From Burkholderiales bacterium RIFCSPHIGHO2_12_FULL_69_20 (GTDB lineage: Bacteria > Pseudomonadota > Gammaproteobacteria > Burkholderiales > Burkholderiaceae_C), in NCBI GenBank assembly GCA_001770815.1, contig MESD01000100.1, positions 4,707-36,767 of the forward strand: 32,061 nucleotides of DNA, read 5' to 3'. Shown here piece by piece: positions 25,053-32,061 of this stretch (its first letter is position 1; every line of letters begins with the position of its first letter). The position numbers were made by a program, and so were the translations under genes. A model generated the notes under the pieces. That model made no database searches, was not told the DNA's origin, and saw only the letters and a list, made by a program, of their open reading frames with translations.

Positions 25053-25342
25053 GTGCAAGGGGGGCTCGAAGATGGCGCTCGGTTTTGACTCCGCACGTCT
25101 TCTTAGCCTGAGCCAGGACGCAGGCGGAGGACGCTTCCGAGAGATATCGGGCCGCCGAGCGCGAAACTTGAGGAGCGCTGCAATCAGAGCAGCCCACGGA
25201 GCCATGCGCGAGCGAAGCTTGTACGGCGCGAAAGATGCCCCCGTCGCGCCAGACATTGTTGGGGCTCCGTATGGCCGCTACAGCCACTCCATGCGCACCG
25301 AAAGCATCCAGCAGGTGCAAGCCAGCACCCACTGCGGCCGCA
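25053..25342. other. Non-coding stretch between GGDEF/EAL and DsrE-like genes
   Basis: About 290 bases. Both strands have open frames, but none has a ribosome binding site or a recognisable protein. One minus-strand translation ('GHDAAAVGAGLHLLDAFGAHGVAVAAI') is low complexity. No GTAAG/CGTC site, long hairpin or repeat was recognised. The promoter for the GGDEF/EAL gene must lie here but was not identified. Confidence 0.4.
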
Positions 25343-25771
25343 TCATGGCCGAACGTAAGCGTAGCCTTGCTTCTGACGCGCCATGATCTCGACCACGCCC
25401 GCAGGCACGTAGCCGATCTGGGGCAGCATGTCCTCACGGCCCAGCTTCATGGCCCGCATCGTATTCTCGCAGGCCACGATCTCCACGCCCTTGCCCATGG
25501 CCTCGGCCACTCGACTGCCGGCAGGTGAGTCCATCTTCAGCATGCCGATGCCGGGCCCGTAGACGACGATTTCGATGGTTGTCTGGTCAGCGCCCAGATC
25601 GGCCTGCACGTTGCGCGCGTTGTTCAAGGCCAGGTTCCACTTGGCGGGTTCGGCATCGCTGACCTGGAAGACCACCTTGTGGGGTTTGTTGGCCTGAGCA
25701 TGGGCATGAATCGTACTGCCCACCAAGGCAGCAGCGAGGATCGTGTGGGACAGGGAGCGTCGCGAAACCAT
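25343..25771 (-). CDS. Exported DsrE-family protein
   Basis: 142 residues with a signal peptide (cleavage after AHA-Q, about residue 25). The mature domain follows the DsrE/DsrF pattern: 'KVVFQVSDAEPAKWNLALNNARNVQADLG', 'EIVVYGPGIGML' and 'GVEIVACENTMRAMKL', with the single conserved Cys101 at the expected sulfur-carrier position. DsrE-like proteins handle persulfide sulfur; the exported form is of unclear role. ATG at 25771 has AGGAG six bases upstream and an ECF-type promoter about 54 bases upstream. Monocistronic. Confidence 0.85.
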   Translation of the reverse strand: MVSRRSLSHTILAAALVGSTIHAHAQANKPHKVVFQVSDAEPAKWNLALNNARNVQADLGADQTTIEIVVYGPGIGMLKMDSPAGSRVAEAMGKGVEIVACENTMRAMKLGREDMLPQIGYVPAGVVEIMARQKQGYAYVRP

Positions 25772-25824
25772 GGTCGTCTCCTTTGAACATCGTCGGTCCG
25801 GCCCATTGCCTCGCCTCCTGCTTG

Positions 25825-25850
25825 GACGAAATCAGGGCGTGATTTCTTAC
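25825..25850 (-). promoter_or_regulatory. ECF-sigma-type promoter for DsrE-like gene
   Basis: Minus strand: GTAAGA (25850-25845), 16 bases, CGTC (25828-25825). Divergent from the site at 25939. Confidence 0.7.
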
Positions 25851-25938
25851 TGCCAGATTTCGAACTCCCAGGCACGCCGAATGCTCGTCTTCCCCTGGTA
25901 CGTCAGAAGGGGCCAGGAGACCCTGGGTGCACTCATCT

Positions 25939-25964
25939 GTAAGGGAAGAGCATGGACCGACGTC
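25939..25964 (+). promoter_or_regulatory. ECF-sigma-type promoter for the bdhA/adc operon
   Basis: TGTAAGG (GTAAGG at 25939-25944), 16 bases, CGTC (25961-25964), 33 bases before the ATG at 25997. The in-frame ATG at 25952 lies inside this promoter and therefore cannot be the start of a transcript beginning after 25964. Confidence 0.7.
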
Positions 25965-25996
25965 CAACCAACATCCAAATGCCACCAAGGACTTCC

Positions 25997-26779
25997 ATGC
26001 GAAAACAAAGAGCTGCCCTAGTCACCGGCTCGACCAGCGGCATCGGCCTGGCCATCGCGAGCGAACTGGCCTCGGCTGGCATGAACATCATGCTCAACGG
26101 CTTTGGTGACGCTGCGGCGATCGAGGACCTTCGCGCGGGTCTGGCGAACACGCATGGCGTCGAGGTGCTTTACGACGGCGCCGACATGGGCCGGCAGGAC
26201 GCCATCGAAGCGATGCTCGCCCGGGCAGCCCAGCAGTGGGGCGGCATCGACGTGCTGGTCAACAACGCCGGCATCCAGCATGTGGCGCCGGTGGATGAAT
26301 TCCCGGTGGACAAGTGGAATGCCATCCTGGCCATCAACCTCACGGCGGCCTTCCACACCACACGGCTGGCGCTGCCCCACATGAAGTTCAACCGCTGGGG
26401 ACGCATCATCAACATCGCGTCGGCCCATGCCCTGGTCGCGAGCCCGTTCAAGTCGGCCTACGTGGCCGCCAAGCACGGCATCGCCGGCTTCACCAAGACC
26501 GTGGCGCTGGAGGTGGCCGAGCAAGGCATCACCGCGAACGCTGTGTGCCCGGGCTACGTGTTGACGCCGCTGGTGGAAAAGCAGATTCCAGACACCGCCA
26601 AGGCGCGTGGCATCACCGAAGAGCAGGTCAAGCGCGATGTGCTGCTGGCCGCGCAGCCCACCAAGCGCTTCGTCACCACCGACGAGGTGGCGCAGTTGGT
26701 CGCCTTCCTGTGTGGTGACGCGGCGGCGTCAATCACCGGCACGGTGATGCCGATCGACGGCGGCTGGACGGCGCATTGA
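25997..26779 (+). CDS. bdhA: 3-hydroxybutyrate dehydrogenase
   Basis: 260 residues, short-chain dehydrogenase that interconverts (R)-3-hydroxybutyrate and acetoacetate with NAD. Cofactor motif TGSTSGIG at 10-17, NNAG at 89-92, catalytic Ser142, Tyr155 and Lys159 (YVAAK). The 'LVTGSTSGIGLAIASELASAG' and 'MLNGFGD' segments and 'VCPGYVLTPLVEKQI' are characteristic of bacterial D-beta-hydroxybutyrate dehydrogenase. AAGGA precedes ATG 25997. The stop overlaps the adc start by one base (TGATG). With the next gene it links poly-hydroxybutyrate breakdown to acetoacetate. Confidence 0.92.
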   Translation: MRKQRAALVTGSTSGIGLAIASELASAGMNIMLNGFGDAAAIEDLRAGLANTHGVEVLYDGADMGRQDAIEAMLARAAQQWGGIDVLVNNAGIQHVAPVDEFPVDKWNAILAINLTAAFHTTRLALPHMKFNRWGRIINIASAHALVASPFKSAYVAAKHGIAGFTKTVALEVAEQGITANAVCPGYVLTPLVEKQIPDTAKARGITEEQVKRDVLLAAQPTKRFVTTDEVAQLVAFLCGDAAASITGTVMPIDGGWTAH

Positions 26780-27570
26780 TGAGCGCGTCCCACCCACCCG
26801 CGGGCACGCCGTCCGTGCTCGACCTGCCGTCGATGCCGATGGCCTCGCCGTCCTACCCGCGTGGCCCGTACCGCTTCCTGCAGCGGGAGTACCTCATCGT
26901 CACCTACACGAGCGACGCCGAGGCCATTCGCGCTGCGCTGCCCGCCCCGCTGGAGCCCGACGGATCGGACCAGGTGCTGTATGAATTCATCCGCATGCCC
27001 GATTCAGCCGGCTTTGGCGACTACACCGAGTCGGGGGTCGTCATCCCGGCGCTGTTCCAGGGCCAGCGTGTGAACTTCACGGCCCAGATGTACCTCGACG
27101 ACGAGCCGCCGATCGCCGGGGGCCGCGAGATCTGGGGCTTCCCCAAGAAGCACGGCCACCCGAAGCTCTCGGTGGTTCACGACACGCTGACGGGCGTGCT
27201 CGAGTACGCCAGCATCCAGGTGGCCGTCGCCACCATGGGCTACAAGCACCAGCACCTGCTGTACGACGTGAGCGGACGCAAGGCCTGCTCGTCGGAATCG
27301 ATCATCGAGAAGATGAGCAAGACCCAGGTCAACCTCAAGCTCATACCCCACGTCGACGGCACGCCGGCGATCGCACAGCTGGTGGCCTACGAGTTGGCCG
27401 ACATCCAGGTCCATGGCGCCTGGTCCGGCCCTGCCCGGCTGCACCTCGTGCCGCACGTCAACGCCCCGGTGGCCGACCTGCCGGTGCGCGGCATGCTCGG
27501 CGGCCTGCACTTCATCGCCGACCTCACCCTGCCCTATGGCCGCGTGATCCACGATTACCTGGCAACGTAG
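26779..27570 (+). CDS. adc: Acetoacetate decarboxylase
   Basis: 263 residues. Decarboxylates acetoacetate to acetone and CO2 through a Schiff base. The active-site segment REIWGFPKKHG holds the nucleophilic Lys (Lys123) followed by Lys124, as in the clostridial enzyme. The product of the preceding dehydrogenase is its substrate, and the two genes overlap by one base, so the order is a functional cassette. Some ADC-family proteins act on other beta-keto acids; context strongly favours acetoacetate. Confidence 0.92.
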   Translation: MSASHPPAGTPSVLDLPSMPMASPSYPRGPYRFLQREYLIVTYTSDAEAIRAALPAPLEPDGSDQVLYEFIRMPDSAGFGDYTESGVVIPALFQGQRVNFTAQMYLDDEPPIAGGREIWGFPKKHGHPKLSVVHDTLTGVLEYASIQVAVATMGYKHQHLLYDVSGRKACSSESIIEKMSKTQVNLKLIPHVDGTPAIAQLVAYELADIQVHGAWSGPARLHLVPHVNAPVADLPVRGMLGGLHFIADLTLPYGRVIHDYLAT

Positions 27571-27580
27571 GAGCGAGAAC

Positions 27581-28771
27581 ATGACCACACGACAACGCAA
27601 GACTGCCAGCGCAGGCGCTCGACGCTCCACCATCACGGGCAACGCCTGCCAGCCGGCGGGGGATCGCCAGGTGGTCCTGGTGCTGCAGGGCGGCGGCGCA
27701 CTGGGTGCCTACCAGGCCGGTGTCTACGAAGGCCTGCACGAAGCGGGCATCGAGCCGGACTGGGTCATCGGCACGTCGATCGGCGCCATCAACGCCGCAC
27801 TCGTTGCAGGCAACGCGCCGCAACACCGGCTCGAACGATTGCGGGCCTTCTGGGACATGGTCGCCCACAAGGGCCTGCCGGCGCTGTGGCCTGGCCTGCC
27901 GGGCCTGCCGACGTTCTGGACGACCTTGAGTGCGATAAACCAAGGGTTGCCGGGCTTCTTTGCGCCGAACCACCGTGCATGGCTGAGTCCGCACCTGGCG
28001 CTGGGCGAAGAGACCTCGGGCTACTACGAGACCTCGCGCCTGCGCGACACCCTGGCCGGCCTCGTCGACGACCACCTGCTGACCGCCTGCTCGCCGCGTC
28101 TGACGGTGGGTGCGGTGAACGTGAAGACGGGCCGGATGCGCTACTTCGACAGCCGCGACGAGCCCCTCGACCTGCGGCACATCCTGGCGTCCGGCGCGCT
28201 GCCGCCGGCGTTTCCGGCGGTGCGCATCGGCGACGAGTTGTTCTGGGACGGTGGCATCTACTCCAACACCCCCGTCGAGGCGGTGTTCGACGACAACCCG
28301 AGACGCAACTCCCTCGTCTTTGCGGTGCAGCTTTGGCAACCTGATGGCGACGCGCCCCAATCCATGTGGCAGGTGAGCGGTCGGCAGAAGGACATTCAGT
28401 TTTCCAGCCGCGTCGACAGCCATGTGCAACGACAGGCCCAGATCCACCAGTTGCGCCACATCGTGCGCGAGCTGACGCGCCAGCTGCCCGCTTCGGCCCT
28501 GGCCCAGCCTGATGTACGCGACATGGCCGGCTACGGGTGCGGCACGGTCATGCACCTGATGCGGCTGGTCGCCCCGCGGCTGGCCGACGAAGATCACACC
28601 AAGGACATGGACTTCAATGTCGCGCGCATCCAGCAGCGCTGGCAGGCCGGTCTGGACGATGCGCGACGCACCCTCGCAAGGCAGGCCTGGCTCGAACCGG
28701 TCGGCCCGATGGACGGCCTCGTGGTTCACGACCTGAGCACCGATACCCCGATTCCGCAGGAGATCCGATGA
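27581..28771 (+). CDS. Patatin-like phospholipase (DUF3734 type)
   Basis: 396 residues, predicted cytoplasmic. Oxyanion loop 'LVLQGGGALGAYQAGV' (residues 33-48), nucleophile Ser66 in GTSIG, and catalytic Asp223 in the DGG motif (FWDGGIYSNTPVE). The C-terminal region (from about residue 270) with 'VFAVQLW', 'SRQKDIQFSSRVDSHV'-like sequence and 'RWQAG' belongs to the DUF3734 extension. Hydrolyses acyl esters; relatives next to bdhA/adc may act on polyhydroxybutyrate or membrane lipids, which is inference. Follows adc by 10 bp and overlaps the next gene by four bases. Confidence 0.9.
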   Translation: MTTRQRKTASAGARRSTITGNACQPAGDRQVVLVLQGGGALGAYQAGVYEGLHEAGIEPDWVIGTSIGAINAALVAGNAPQHRLERLRAFWDMVAHKGLPALWPGLPGLPTFWTTLSAINQGLPGFFAPNHRAWLSPHLALGEETSGYYETSRLRDTLAGLVDDHLLTACSPRLTVGAVNVKTGRMRYFDSRDEPLDLRHILASGALPPAFPAVRIGDELFWDGGIYSNTPVEAVFDDNPRRNSLVFAVQLWQPDGDAPQSMWQVSGRQKDIQFSSRVDSHVQRQAQIHQLRHIVRELTRQLPASALAQPDVRDMAGYGCGTVMHLMRLVAPRLADEDHTKDMDFNVARIQQRWQAGLDDARRTLARQAWLEPVGPMDGLVVHDLSTDTPIPQEIR

Positions 28772-29484
28772 GCCGTGACGCACTGCTGAGTTCCGAGCAC
28801 GCCGATGGCGTGACCACCATCACGCTGCACGATGGCAAGGCCAACGTGATGAGCCTGGACATGTTGCGTGCGCTCGATGAAGCGCTCAACGTGGCACAAG
28901 CCACCCACGCCGCCGTCGTGCTGGCCGCCCGCGGCAAGGCGTTCTCGGGTGGATTCGATCTCGCCGCGTTCCAGCGGCGCGGGCCCGAGTTGGTGCAGAT
29001 GCTCGAGGCCGGCGCTCGACTGGCGGCTCGACTGCTGGCCTGCCCGCGCCCGGTGGTGGTGGCCTGCCAAGGACACGCCGTCGCAATGGGGGCCTTCCTG
29101 CTGTTGGCTGCCGACACCCGCCTGTGCAGCAACGCGGACCTGCGCGTCCAACTGAACGAAGTGCAGGTGGGGCTGACGATGCCGCGTTTCGCCGTCGCCT
29201 TGTGCCGGCAACGGTTGACGCCAGCGAGCCTGCATGCCGCCATCGCAACGGCAAGGCCGTTCAACGCGCCGCAGGCGATGTCAGCAGGATTCGTCGACGA
29301 ACTCGTCGACCCGGCCGCCTTGCTGGCCACCGCTCATCAACATGCACTGCGGCTGGCCGCCTATCCGAAGGCCGCCTTCGAAGCGACCAAACGCCGCCTG
29401 GCGGCACCTGCACTGCTGGCACTGGGACAGGCCCTCGAGGAAGACGTCGCCGACTGGCATGCGCATGCCATCGCTGACACTTGA
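28768..29484 (+). CDS. Enoyl-CoA hydratase/isomerase (crotonase) family protein
   Basis: 238 residues. Crotonase core: 'ITLHDGKANVMSLDMLRALDEAL', 'VLAARGKAFSGGFDLAAFQ' and 'VACQGHAVAMGAFLLLAADTRLCS' with the CoA oxyanion-hole glycines. The usual catalytic Glu residues of enoyl-CoA hydratase are not in their normal context (region 'VQLNEVQVGLTMPRFAVALC' keeps a Glu), so the exact reaction is open. Length is slightly short. ATG overlaps the patatin stop, with AGGAGA upstream. Probably uses acyl-CoA made from hydroxybutyrate or lipid breakdown. Confidence 0.87.
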   Translation: MSRDALLSSEHADGVTTITLHDGKANVMSLDMLRALDEALNVAQATHAAVVLAARGKAFSGGFDLAAFQRRGPELVQMLEAGARLAARLLACPRPVVVACQGHAVAMGAFLLLAADTRLCSNADLRVQLNEVQVGLTMPRFAVALCRQRLTPASLHAAIATARPFNAPQAMSAGFVDELVDPAALLATAHQHALRLAAYPKAAFEATKRRLAAPALLALGQALEEDVADWHAHAIADT

Positions 29485-29518
29485 CCATCGTTGCCGCGAC
29501 GCGGCACAAGGAACCGAC

Positions 29519-30895
29519 ATGTCCGATGTATTCGATCTCGTGGTGGTGGGCGCCGGCTCGGGTGGCGTGGCGGCATCGCGCCGCGCAGCGGCCCACGGCG
29601 CCCGCGTGCTGATCGTGGAAGCCGACCGCGTCGGCGGTACCTGCGTGATCCGTGGCTGCGTGCCCAAGAAGCTGATGATGTACGCAGCGGGCTTCGGGCA
29701 AGCCTTCGAGGATGCCCGCGCCTATGGGTGGACCGGATCGACCGGCAGCTTCGAGATGCATCGCTGGGCCGATGCCAAGGCCATCGAGATCCAGCGGCTC
29801 GAAGGCATCTACCGCAAGATGTTGACGGACTCCGGGGTCGAGCTGGCCCTGGGCCGCGCTCGCCTGCTCGGCAGCGGCGCAGTGGCAGTCGGGGACCGTA
29901 CCGTGCAAGCCAGGCGTGTCCTGATTGCCACCGGCGGGGCGCCCGCGCACGACGCCTTGCCGGGCTTGTCCGCGGCCATGACGTCCAACGAGGTTCTCGA
30001 CCTGCGTGACGTGCCCGCGAGCCTGCTGGTGGTGGGCGGCGGCTACATCGCCGTCGAGTTCGCGAGCATTCTGGCGGGCCTGGGCGCGAAGGTGACGCTG
30101 GCCTTCCGCGACACATGGCCCCTGCGCGGCTTCGACAACGACCTGCGTCAGCGTCTGGCCGTGGCACTGCAGGCTCGCGGCATTGCGCTGGCCGGCGGCG
30201 TGGCGCTCATGGCGCTCGAGCGGGAGGCGACCGGCTTTGCCCTGCATCGCCAGGACGGCTCGGTGTTGCGGGCCGCTGCGGCACTCAACGCGACCGGGCG
30301 CACCCCGAACACCCAGGGTCTCGGGCTGGCCGACGCCGGCGTGCAACTCGATGCTCGTGGCGCAATCGCGGTGGATGCCGACAGCCGGACCAGTGCACCC
30401 GGGTTGTGGGCGATCGGCGACGTCACCCATCGCATGAACCTGACCCCGGTGGCCATCGCCGAAGGGCGTGCTTTCGCGGACACCGAGTTCGGGCGCCGTC
30501 CCAACCGGGTCGATCACCGCACGGTGGCCAGTGCCGTCTTCACCGATCCACCGATCGCCACCGTGGGCCTGAGCGAGGCCGATGCGGCACGCCTCGGACC
30601 GGTGGACATCTTCGAGTCCGACTTCCGCCCCATGAAGACCGCCTTTGCAGGCGGCGCCGCGCACACGTACATGAAGCTGGTGGTGGATGGCCTCAACGAC
30701 CGGGTGCTGGGCGTGCACATGATCGGCGCCGACGCGCCCGAGATCGTGCAGAGCCTGGCCGTGGCATTGACCTGCGGCGCCACCAAACGCAACTTCGATC
30801 GCACGGTGGCCGTGCACCCCACCGCGGCCGAGGAGTTCGTGTTGATGCGCGAGCCGATTCGACGGCACGCCAAGGCACCGCCTGTCGTAGCCTGA
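29519..30895 (+). CDS. gor: Glutathione-disulfide reductase
   Basis: 458 residues. NADPH-dependent reduction of glutathione disulfide. FAD motif 'LVVVGAGSGGVAASRRAA', redox pair in GGTCVIRGCVPKK (Cys42, Cys47), 'GGGYIAVEFASILAGLG', 'WAIGDVTHRMNLTPVAI', and C-terminal VHPTAAEEFVLMR with the active-site His/Glu. The 'GCVPKK' form and the HPTAAEE signature separate it from dihydrolipoamide reductase and MerA. ATG at 29519 with AAGGA upstream, 34 bp after the crotonase gene, last gene of the bdhA operon. Control from an ECF-type promoter fits thiol stress. Confidence 0.92.
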   Translation: MSDVFDLVVVGAGSGGVAASRRAAAHGARVLIVEADRVGGTCVIRGCVPKKLMMYAAGFGQAFEDARAYGWTGSTGSFEMHRWADAKAIEIQRLEGIYRKMLTDSGVELALGRARLLGSGAVAVGDRTVQARRVLIATGGAPAHDALPGLSAAMTSNEVLDLRDVPASLLVVGGGYIAVEFASILAGLGAKVTLAFRDTWPLRGFDNDLRQRLAVALQARGIALAGGVALMALEREATGFALHRQDGSVLRAAAALNATGRTPNTQGLGLADAGVQLDARGAIAVDADSRTSAPGLWAIGDVTHRMNLTPVAIAEGRAFADTEFGRRPNRVDHRTVASAVFTDPPIATVGLSEADAARLGPVDIFESDFRPMKTAFAGGAAHTYMKLVVDGLNDRVLGVHMIGADAPEIVQSLAVALTCGATKRNFDRTVAVHPTAAEEFVLMREPIRRHAKAPPVVA

Positions 30896-31098
30896 CTACG
30901 GGGCGCTCCACGTTGCGCAGTCTGAGGGCGTCCCGACCGACAGAAGTCATTTGCCAAGCCCAAGGCACGCGCCCGATGCGCCCGTAGTGAAACGACACGT
31001 CACGCGTCCAACAAGCGATGCCTTGAGCGGGTCCCGGAAGTGCCCGCTGGCGTACTGACCCTTCAACCCCTCCCGGCAACAAGCCGCCGGCCCATGCC

Positions 31099-31545
31099 AT
31101 GCAGGACCACAACACCATGCACCAAGGCACGATCCCGGTCACCGCATTCCTGACGTCGCCTGCCCGTTGTGGATGGTTGGCCGCAGCGCTGTGCGCCTGG
31201 TGGCCCTGCATCGCCGTTGCGCAACCGACACTGCCCCCGCAGAAGGTCGAGATCCAGGCCCTGCTGACCCGCCTGGAAAGCTCCGGGTGCCAGTTCAACC
31301 GCAACGGCCGTTGGTACGGGGGCGCCGACGCCGCCCACTTCCTGGGTCGGAAACTGGCCTTGATCGACCAACATGGCGATGTCGCTTCCGCCGAACGGTT
31401 CATCGAGTTGGCAGCAAGCCAGAGCACGATGTCCGGCCAGCCGTATCGGGTGCGATGCGGCACGGCACCACCGATCGAGAGCCAGCAGTGGTTGCAGTCT
31501 GAGTTGACGTCGCTGCGCCACGCGGCCGCGCTGGGTCGACGCTGA
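31099..31545 (+). CDS. DUF5329 exported protein
   Basis: 148 residues. A signal peptide with 'GWLAAALCAWWPCIAVAQ' ends near residue 42. The mature part 'VEIQALLTRLESSGCQFNRNGRWYGGADAAHFLGRKL' matches DUF5329, a small family of unknown function in Proteobacteria. Two conserved cysteines (one in SSGCQF, one in VRCGTA) may form a disulfide. ATG at 31099 or 31117 are both possible; neither has a clear Shine-Dalgarno. No promoter was identified in the 200 bp upstream. Confidence 0.78.
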   Translation: MQDHNTMHQGTIPVTAFLTSPARCGWLAAALCAWWPCIAVAQPTLPPQKVEIQALLTRLESSGCQFNRNGRWYGGADAAHFLGRKLALIDQHGDVASAERFIELAASQSTMSGQPYRVRCGTAPPIESQQWLQSELTSLRHAAALGRR

Positions 31546-31894
31546 TGGGCCGGCGCCGGGCATGACCCTCTCCCGCTGAAATGTCCGTGTCACGCGCTAC
31601 GGGTCTCGCCCGACCAATGCCAGGACGGGGAAGCCAGGGACAGTGAAGAGAGCGCGGCGCTGGCCACGTGCAGCGTTTCACGCCTGGTCCCTCGTCGCCA
31701 GATCGGGTGGTGTGGGCGCACAACGGACTCGACCAGCCACTGGCGCCGTCGAGACGGCCTGCACCGCTGTAAGAAGCGGGCAAGCCCATTCGTCAAACCC
31801 CTACGCAGGCTTGCCTGCACCAGCGCTTGCGACTCCACCCGATCCGAACCAGATGAACGGGTGGTCGATACCCCCACTCACTACCGACACCGCA
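31546..31894. other. Intergenic region with one ECF-type promoter
   Basis: About 350 bases without a convincing gene. It starts with a 10-base palindrome CCGGCGCCGG (31550-31559) right behind the DUF5329 stop, without a T-run, so a terminator is not established. An ECF-type promoter lies at 31769-31794. A minus-strand frame (31590-31877) has no family match and is considered a shadow. Confidence 0.5.
31769..31794 (+). promoter_or_regulatory. ECF-sigma-type promoter for the gene at the window end
   Basis: TGTAAGA (GTAAGA at 31769-31774), 16 bases, CGTC (31791-31794), about 100 bases before the ATG at 31895. Confidence 0.65.
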
Positions 31895-32061
31895 ATGACC
31901 GCCATGCCCCAGCTGAATCGAGCCCACGCCGTGACGGACACAGGCCTTGCCATCCAGCACGCACTGCGGGTGTCGGCCAGGCGTGTGGGCCGGACCTGGG
32001 TGCTGGCGCTGACGCTGGCAGGGGCAGGCGCGCTGTTCGGGCCGGTGGCCGGTGCCGCACC
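31895..32061 (+). CDS. Start of an exported or membrane protein (3' end outside window)
   Basis: 55 codons from ATG 31895, open to the edge. After a polar leader of about 35 residues (MTAMPQLNRAHAVTDTGL...) there is a hydrophobic segment '[22 protein letters not shown]' that looks like a signal peptide or membrane anchor. The family cannot be recognised from this part. An ATG at 31904 is an alternative start. It lies downstream of an ECF-type promoter. Confidence 0.55.
   Translation, partial: MTAMPQLNRAHAVTDTGLAIQHALRVSARRVGRTWVLALTLAGAGALFGPVAGAA

Noticed and set aside
25952..25996. Upstream ATG at 25952 for the hydroxybutyrate dehydrogenase
   Set aside because: It lies within the predicted promoter and the added residues are not conserved-looking; ATG 25997 has AAGGA.
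29261..30868. 535-codon minus-strand open frame
   Set aside because: Exact antisense of the glutathione reductase gene, His/Gln/Gly-rich translation typical of GC-rich shadows.

Overview
The window looks like a chromosomal segment of a GC-rich betaproteobacterium, probably Burkholderiales of the Rubrivivax/Leptothrix/Ideonella type. The basis is GC-rich third codon positions, tightly packed operons with ATGA/GTGA overlaps, and the families present; the lineage is inferred, not proven. No rRNA, tRNA, CRISPR array, transposase or integrase was seen.

Layout. (1) 1-3013: 3' part of a phosphonate/phosphite-type ABC operon (phnE, phnC), a metallophosphoesterase-like protein with an altered metal site, and a thioredoxin-fold protein. 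(2) 3051-4724, minus: exported thioredoxin, CcdA-like reductant transporter, DUF302 protein. (3) 4927-5562: an NrsF-type (DUF1109) anti-sigma-like membrane protein without an adjacent sigma gene. (4) 5606-9689, minus: a bufferin-type metallophore RiPP operon (DUF2282 precursor, DUF692/MNIO enzyme, DUF2063 partner, DoxX), extended by two paralogous very Cys-rich exported peptides and a His-rich protein. (5) 9826-10710, minus: methylthioadenosine phosphorylase. (6) 10853-19248: eight-gene operon: TVP38/flavin-disulfide reductase fusion, double-DEP protein, DUF547, YiiX-like cysteine hydrolase, TIGR04283 and TIGR04282 glycosyltransferases, SelD-type flavoprotein, HD-GYP. (7) 19298-20127, minus: two small conserved unknowns. 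(8) 20279-22887: minimal mercury operon merR/merTPA with a textbook MerR promoter. (9) 22905-25052, minus: GGDEF/EAL membrane protein. (10) 25343-25771, minus: exported DsrE-like protein. (11) 25997-30895: 3-hydroxybutyrate dehydrogenase, acetoacetate decarboxylase, patatin, crotonase, glutathione reductase. (12) 31099-end: DUF5329 protein and the start of an exported protein.

The most striking signal is regulatory. Seven intergenic sites match GTAAGR-N15/16-CGTC and each sits, correctly oriented, 20-100 bp upstream of a gene or operon start (bufferin operon, mtnP, the eight-gene operon, the 19738/20127 pair, dsrE-like, bdhA operon, last gene). Two more, GTAACC-N16-CGAA, form a divergent pair between the thioredoxin operon and nrsF. 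These look like extracytoplasmic-function (ECF) sigma promoters. They tie most of the window into one or two stress regulons for metal/thiol/envelope stress: a metallophore, thiol reductants, flavin disulfide reductases and lipid/acetoacetate metabolism. The sigma factor itself is not in the window.
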